A stretch of 26,467 nt of DNA. Source: Tissierellales bacterium (GTDB lineage: Bacteria > Bacillota > Clostridia > Tissierellales > Tissierellaceae). This document shows positions 22,230-26,467 of this stretch, in pieces. The DNA lies in assembly GCA_030146705.1 (NCBI GenBank), contig JASLBE010000029.1, positions 1 to 26,467 on the forward strand, written 5' to 3'. The notes below the pieces were generated by a model that was given only the letters and a program-made list of their open reading frames with translations, ran no database searches and was not told where the DNA came from. A program made the translations under genes and the position numbers. Position 1 is the first letter of the stretch. The number at the start of each line of letters is the position of its first letter.

Positions 22230-24233
22230 ATGGATTTTTCTTTAATAGCAGCACCAATAATTGGTATACTTGCTTTACTATTTGCATTTTATAAGGCTGG
22301 GGAAGTAACAAAAAGAGACCCAGGTAATGAAAGAATGCAAGAAATAGCAAAGCACATCCAAGATGGTGCCATGGCATTTTTAAAGAGACAGTATAGTTCA
22401 TTAGGAATTTTCGTTATTGCTTTATTTGTAATATTAATTTTTGCAATTAATTGGGAAACAGCAGTATCATTCTTATTGGGAGCTATATTCTCAGTTTTTG
22501 CAGGTTACTTTGGTATGAAGGTTGCGACTAGAGCCAATGTAAGAACTGCAAATGAAGCAAAGGAATCAGGACTAAATGGAGCTTTACAAGTAGCATTTTC
22601 TGGTGGAGCAGTTATGGGAATGACTGTAGTAGGATTGGGACTTTTAGGAGTTGGGGTTTTATATATAGTTTTTGGTGACCCAGAAATAATAACAGGATTT
22701 GGACTTGGAGCTTCATCAATAGCCTTATTTGCCAGAGTAGGTGGAGGGATTTATACTAAGGCAGCAGACGTTGGTGCTGATTTAGTTGGTAAGGTAGAAG
22801 CAGGAATACCTGAAGATGACCCAAGAAACCCAGCTGTAATAGCAGACAATGTTGGAGACAATGTTGGAGATGTTGCAGGTATGGGAGCTGACTTATTTGA
22901 GTCTTATGTTGGAGCAATAATTTCAGCAATGACTCTTGGTATAGCAGCTTATGGAGAAAAAGGTGTTACATTTGCCTTAAGTCTTGCAGGAGTAGGAATA
23001 CTAGCTTCAATTATAGGAGTATTTTTTGTTAGGGGAGATAAAGACCCTCAAAAAGCTTTAAATACAGGAACTTTAACAAGTTCTATCCTAGTAATTATAG
23101 CAGGCTATTTTTTAAGTATGAAGATAATTGGTGGAATAAAACCATTTATATCAATTTTAGCAGGTTTAGTAGTAGGTCTTATAGTGGCTAAAATTACAGA
23201 ATACTATACATCAACAGAGCATAAGCCAGTAAAGAAAATTGCATCAGAATCCGAAACAGGAGCATCAACAAACATTATAGCAGGATTGTCAGTAGGTATG
23301 GAATCAACAGCAGGACCAATAGTAGTAATCGCAATAGGAATTATGGTAGCATTTTTTGCAGCAGGTGGTGGAGAGTCTTCAATACAAGGACTATATGGTA
23401 TATCTCTAGCAGCAGTAGGTATGCTATCAACAGCAGGTATGACCATTGCAGTAGATGCTTATGGACCAATAGCAGATAATGCTGGAGGTATTGCTGAAAT
23501 GTGTGAATTACCAGAAGAAGTTAGGGAAATAACTGATACTTTAGATGCAGTAGGTAATACTACAGCAGCAGTAGGTAAAGGTTTTGCAATAGGTTCAGCT
23601 GCACTTACATCATTGGCACTTTTTGCATCATATACACAAGCAGTTAAACTAGAAGGAATAAATATAACTCAACCAGGAGTTATAGCAGGGATGTTCATAG
23701 GTGGTATGCTACCATTTTTATTCTCAGCTATGACTATGGAAGCAGTTGGTACAGCAGCTTTCTCTATGATAGAGGAAGTTAGAAGGCAGTTTAGGGAAAT
23801 TCCAGGAATTATGGAAGGAAAAGCGACTCCAGATTACGCAAGATGTGTTGATATTTCTACACAAGCAGCACTTAAAGAAATGGTAATTCCAGGAATTATG
23901 GCAGTAGTAGTTCCAGTTTTAATAGGATTATTACTTGGAACAGAAGCACTAGGTGGACTTTTAGGTGGGGCCCTGGTAACAGGTGTATTAATGGCCATCT
24001 TTATGTCAAACGCTGGTGGTGCTTGGGATAATGCTAAAAAATATATAGAGGACGGTCATCACGGTGGAAAAGGTAGCGAAGCACATAGTGCAGCAGTTAC
24101 TGGTGATACTGTAGGAGATCCATTTAAAGATACTTCTGGACCATCATTAAATATACTAATAAAATTAATGACTATAGTAGCTTTAGTATTCTCACAAGTT
24201 TTTGTAACTTACGGAGGTATATTAATTAAATAA
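22230..24233 (+). CDS. hppA: Membrane-bound proton/sodium-pumping pyrophosphatase, K+-dependent type
   Basis: 667 aa, AAGGAGG site, ATG. Seen: about 16 membrane segments; the signature DVGADLVGKVE (180-190) that binds pyrophosphate and Mg2+; the following DDPRNPAVIADNVGDNVGD acidic cluster; and a second acidic loop near SNAGGAWDNAKK at the C-terminus. GNTTAAVGKG (442-451) has Ala where K+-independent enzymes have Lys, so it should need potassium. Known: these enzymes hydrolyse pyrophosphate to pump H+ or Na+ out of the cell; which ion cannot be told from what I can read. A strong terminator follows. Codon use here leans to AGA and GCA, unlike the AGG-rich neighbours, suggesting high expression. 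Confidence 0.95.
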   Translation: MDFSLIAAPIIGILALLFAFYKAGEVTKRDPGNERMQEIAKHIQDGAMAFLKRQYSSLGIFVIALFVILIFAINWETAVSFLLGAIFSVFAGYFGMKVATRANVRTANEAKESGLNGALQVAFSGGAVMGMTVVGLGLLGVGVLYIVFGDPEIITGFGLGASSIALFARVGGGIYTKAADVGADLVGKVEAGIPEDDPRNPAVIADNVGDNVGDVAGMGADLFESYVGAIISAMTLGIAAYGEKGVTFALSLAGVGILASIIGVFFVRGDKDPQKALNTGTLTSSILVIIAGYFLSMKIIGGIKPFISILAGLVVGLIVAKITEYYTSTEHKPVKKIASESETGASTNIIAGLSVGMESTAGPIVVIAIGIMVAFFAAGGGESSIQGLYGISLAAVGMLSTAGMTIAVDAYGPIADNAGGIAEMCELPEEVREITDTLDAVGNTTAAVGKGFAIGSAALTSLALFASYTQAVKLEGINITQPGVIAGMFIGGMLPFLFSAMTMEAVGTAAFSMIEEVRRQFREIPGIMEGKATPDYARCVDISTQAALKEMVIPGIMAVVVPVLIGLLLGTEALGGLLGGALVTGVLMAIFMSNAGGAWDNAKKYIEDGHHGGKGSEAHSAAVTGDTVGDPFKDTSGPSLNILIKLMTIVALVFSQVFVTYGGILIK

Positions 24234-24238
24234 AAATT

Positions 24239-24262
24239 AGCCCTTCATTTGAAGGGCTTTTT
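24239..24262 (+). terminator. Terminator after hppA
   Basis: Seen: AGCCCTTC (24239-24246) pairs with GAAGGGCT (24251-24258), ATTT loop, followed by five T. It ends the secG-hppA transcript before rnr. A -10-like TATGAT lies at about 24304 but without a convincing -35. Confidence 0.88.
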
Positions 24263-24324
24263 CTATTTTAAATTAAATAAAAATTTTAATAGAAAAATAT
24301 GGGTATGATTATAAGGAAAAGGAG

Positions 24325-26460
24325 ATGAAAGAATTGACCATAAGGCAGAAGATAATAGAGTTAATGGAAGATAAGTATTATGAGCCAATGCTAAGGGAAG
24401 AAATAGCAAATACTTTCCAAATCGATAGGAAGGGAGAGAAGGAATTTTTCAAGGTCCTAGAAAGTTTGGAAAATGAAAAATTAATTATAAAAAATATAGA
24501 TAATAAATATTACCTAGGTAATGATGAATCTGTTATTATAGGAACTTTAGATGCTAATGAAAGGGGGTTTGGGTTTGTAATTCCCCATAATAGGCAGGGA
24601 GAGGATATTTTTGTTCCAGCTAGTGAATTAAATGGGGCTATGCATGGAGATACAGTTGTGGTAAATATAATATCGGAGGCCACAAGCAAAAAAAGGACAG
24701 AAGGTAGTATTACAAGGGTTCTTGAGAGAAAAAATAGGACCATAGTTGGGACTTTTACAGATAGCAAGAAATTTGGATTTTTAATTCCTGATGAAGCTAA
24801 GATAGGTTATGATGTTTTTATACCTAAGGCAAAGAAAAATGGGGCCAGGCACAACCAAAAGGTGGTTGTTGAGATTACTAAATGGCCAGAAGAGGGTAAT
24901 AATCCTGAGGGAAGGGTTGTTGAAATTTTAGGTTATATGTCTGAAAAAGGTACAGATATCCTATCAATAATTAGGCAATATGACCTGCCAGAAAAATTTC
25001 CATCTGATGTTATTGACTATGTTGATAATATAAACCAAGAGGTAACAGATGAAGAAATTAAGACCAGGCTAGACTTGAGAAATGAAAACATCCTAACTAT
25101 TGATGGCTTTGATGCCAAAGACTTGGACGATGCCATATCTATCAAGAGGTTTGAAAATGGTAACTTTAAATTAGGAGTCCATATAGCTGATGTTTCTCAC
25201 TATGTAAAAGAAAAGACTGTCCTAGACAGGGAGGCCTTTAAAAGGGGAAATTCAGTATACCTATTAGATAGGGTAATACCAATGTTGCCTGAGGAGTTAT
25301 CCAATGGAATTTGCTCTTTAAATCCTGGAGAAGATAGGTTATGTCTTTCGGTTATAATGGAAATAGACAAGACTGGAAGGGTGCAGGATAGTGTAATAGA
25401 AGAAACTGTAATAAGGAGTAAGAAGAGGCTTGTTTATGATGATGTTTCTGACTACTTGGAAGATGATTGCCCTAAGGCTGGGGAAAAATTAGATGGGGTC
25501 CTAGAAGACTTGAAAAATATGGAAGAATTGGCTAGGATTTTGACTAAAAAAAGAGAAGCCAGGGGAAGTATTGATTTTGATTTTCCGGAAACTAGGATAG
25601 TTTTAGATGACAAGGGTAGGCCAGTTAAAATAGTTGAAGAAGAAAGAAGGATAGCCAATAGGATTATAGAAGAGTTTATGCTTATTACTAATGAAACTGT
25701 GGCAGAGCAGTTTTTCTGGGCGGATATTCCATTTCTATATAGGACCCATGGTGAGCCTAAGGAAGAGAAGATAGAGGCTTTTATAAAGACGGTCCATAAT
25801 CTTGGTTATAGTATAAAGGGCAAGCAGGAAATCCACCCTAAGGCACTTCAAGAGCTTCTTGAAAATATCAAGGGTAAGAGTGAAGAAAAACTTATTTCTA
25901 CAATGATGTTAAGGTCTTTACAAAAAGCTGTTTATAGTGAACTTCCAGATATTCACTTTGGGCTGGCTTCAGAGCACTATTCGCACTTTACAGCCCCTAT
26001 AAGAAGGTATCCTGACTTGGTAATCCATAGGATAATAAAAAAATATATTAAGGGCAAGCTGTCTAATAGTAAGCTTAAAAAATTAGAGAGAAGTCTACCA
26101 GAAATAGCAGAGCATACATCTATGACTGAAAGAAGGGCTGAAGAGGCTGAAAGAGAAGTGGATGATATGAAGAAGGCAGAGTTTATGCTGGATTATATTG
26201 GCTATGAATTTAAGGGGGTAATTTCTTCCTTAACAAGGTTTGGTATATTTGTTCAACTAGAAAATACTATAGAGGGTCTGGTTAGGTTTAATTCTATGAA
26301 AGATGACTACTATGATTTTGATGAAGAAAACTATGTAGTTGTGGGTGAAAGGACCAAGAACCAGTATAGGTTGGGTCAGGAAGTCTTTATTAGGGTAATA
26401 GATGTGAGTGTTCCTAAGAGGGCTATTGACTTTATTTTAATAGAAGATTTAGAAGTTTAG
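24325..26460 (+). CDS. rnr: Ribonuclease R
   Basis: 711 aa from the ATG at 24325. The GGAG directly touches this ATG, while an in-frame TTG three codons later (24334) has it at 9 nt, so the true start could be either. Seen: an N-terminal winged-helix segment (about 1-65); two cold-shock/OB domains (about 68-125 and 138-200) with GFGFVIP and FGFLIP motifs; the RNB catalytic domain (about 235-560) with Asp260, Asp266, Asp268 and Asp269 in the DGFDAKDLDDA motif and the HFTAPIRRYPDL segment; and a C-terminal S1 domain (about 625-705). Known: a processive 3'-5' exonuclease that degrades structured RNA and works with tmRNA/SmpB in ribosome rescue. Complete; the window ends 7 bp later. Confidence 0.96.
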   Translation: MKELTIRQKIIELMEDKYYEPMLREEIANTFQIDRKGEKEFFKVLESLENEKLIIKNIDNKYYLGNDESVIIGTLDANERGFGFVIPHNRQGEDIFVPASELNGAMHGDTVVVNIISEATSKKRTEGSITRVLERKNRTIVGTFTDSKKFGFLIPDEAKIGYDVFIPKAKKNGARHNQKVVVEITKWPEEGNNPEGRVVEILGYMSEKGTDILSIIRQYDLPEKFPSDVIDYVDNINQEVTDEEIKTRLDLRNENILTIDGFDAKDLDDAISIKRFENGNFKLGVHIADVSHYVKEKTVLDREAFKRGNSVYLLDRVIPMLPEELSNGICSLNPGEDRLCLSVIMEIDKTGRVQDSVIEETVIRSKKRLVYDDVSDYLEDDCPKAGEKLDGVLEDLKNMEELARILTKKREARGSIDFDFPETRIVLDDKGRPVKIVEEERRIANRIIEEFMLITNETVAEQFFWADIPFLYRTHGEPKEEKIEAFIKTVHNLGYSIKGKQEIHPKALQELLENIKGKSEEKLISTMMLRSLQKAVYSELPDIHFGLASEHYSHFTAPIRRYPDLVIHRIIKKYIKGKLSNSKLKKLERSLPEIAEHTSMTERRAEEAEREVDDMKKAEFMLDYIGYEFKGVISSLTRFGIFVQLENTIEGLVRFNSMKDDYYDFDEENYVVVGERTKNQYRLGQEVFIRVIDVSVPKRAIDFILIEDLEV

Positions 26461-26467
26461 ATATCGT

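Noticed and set aside
21727..22401. 224-codon minus-strand frame opposite secG and hppA
   Set aside because: It overlaps two well-supported genes, has no ribosome binding site that fits, and has unnatural composition.
1..26467. No gene in the window ends with TGA
   Set aside because: All 14 genes end in TAA or TAG, but in an AT-rich genome this can occur by chance with so few genes; no evidence of code change.

Overview
The window is AT-rich DNA from a Gram-positive anaerobe, most likely a low-GC Bacillota of the Clostridia/Tissierellia type. This is inferred from heavy AGG and TAG use, S-layer-homology (SLH) wall anchors, a membrane pyrophosphatase beside secG and rnr, ECF-type vitamin transport, and GGAGG-type ribosome binding sites. 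I could not run any search, so family names rest on motifs read by eye.

Region 1 (1-19053) is one long cobalamin (vitamin B12) acquisition locus. A class-I-type B12 riboswitch with a readable terminator/antiterminator switch (1-264) precedes ten same-strand genes. Six encode exported or surface proteins (296-14995). They are built from a helical-toroid domain, a DUF4430 domain, Ig-like modules and, in two proteins, SLH anchors; the third gene in from the 5' end of this set is not an anchor protein, and the second (4669-5844) is a secreted caspase-like cysteine peptidase. Toroid plus DUF4430 is the same order as the alpha and beta domains of animal intrinsic factor and transcobalamin. Then come a membrane-tethered DUF4430 protein (15023-15838) and a complete ECF transporter: EcfT, a fused double ATPase, and a CbrT-like substrate-binding subunit (15840-19053). 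The proposed flow is capture on the wall, hand-over to the tethered DUF4430 protein, then import by the ECF complex. The peptidase is the unexplained member.

Region 2 (19054-20044) has no conventional gene. A good promoter leads into a second, compact B12 riboswitch and a terminator. Two tandem units follow. Each starts with the same ~106-bp structured element (one mismatch, spaced exactly 300 bp) and continues into a different acidic reading frame and a terminator. The second unit carries nine 27-bp repeats whose variation falls only at third codon positions of the acidic frame, yet that frame has no ordinary start codon and a stop just upstream. This is the least explained part of the window.

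Region 3 (20045-26460) is housekeeping. A YjiH-family membrane protein lies on the minus strand behind a structured leader. Divergent from it, on the plus strand, are secG, a K+-dependent-type membrane pyrophosphatase (hppA) and RNase R (rnr).
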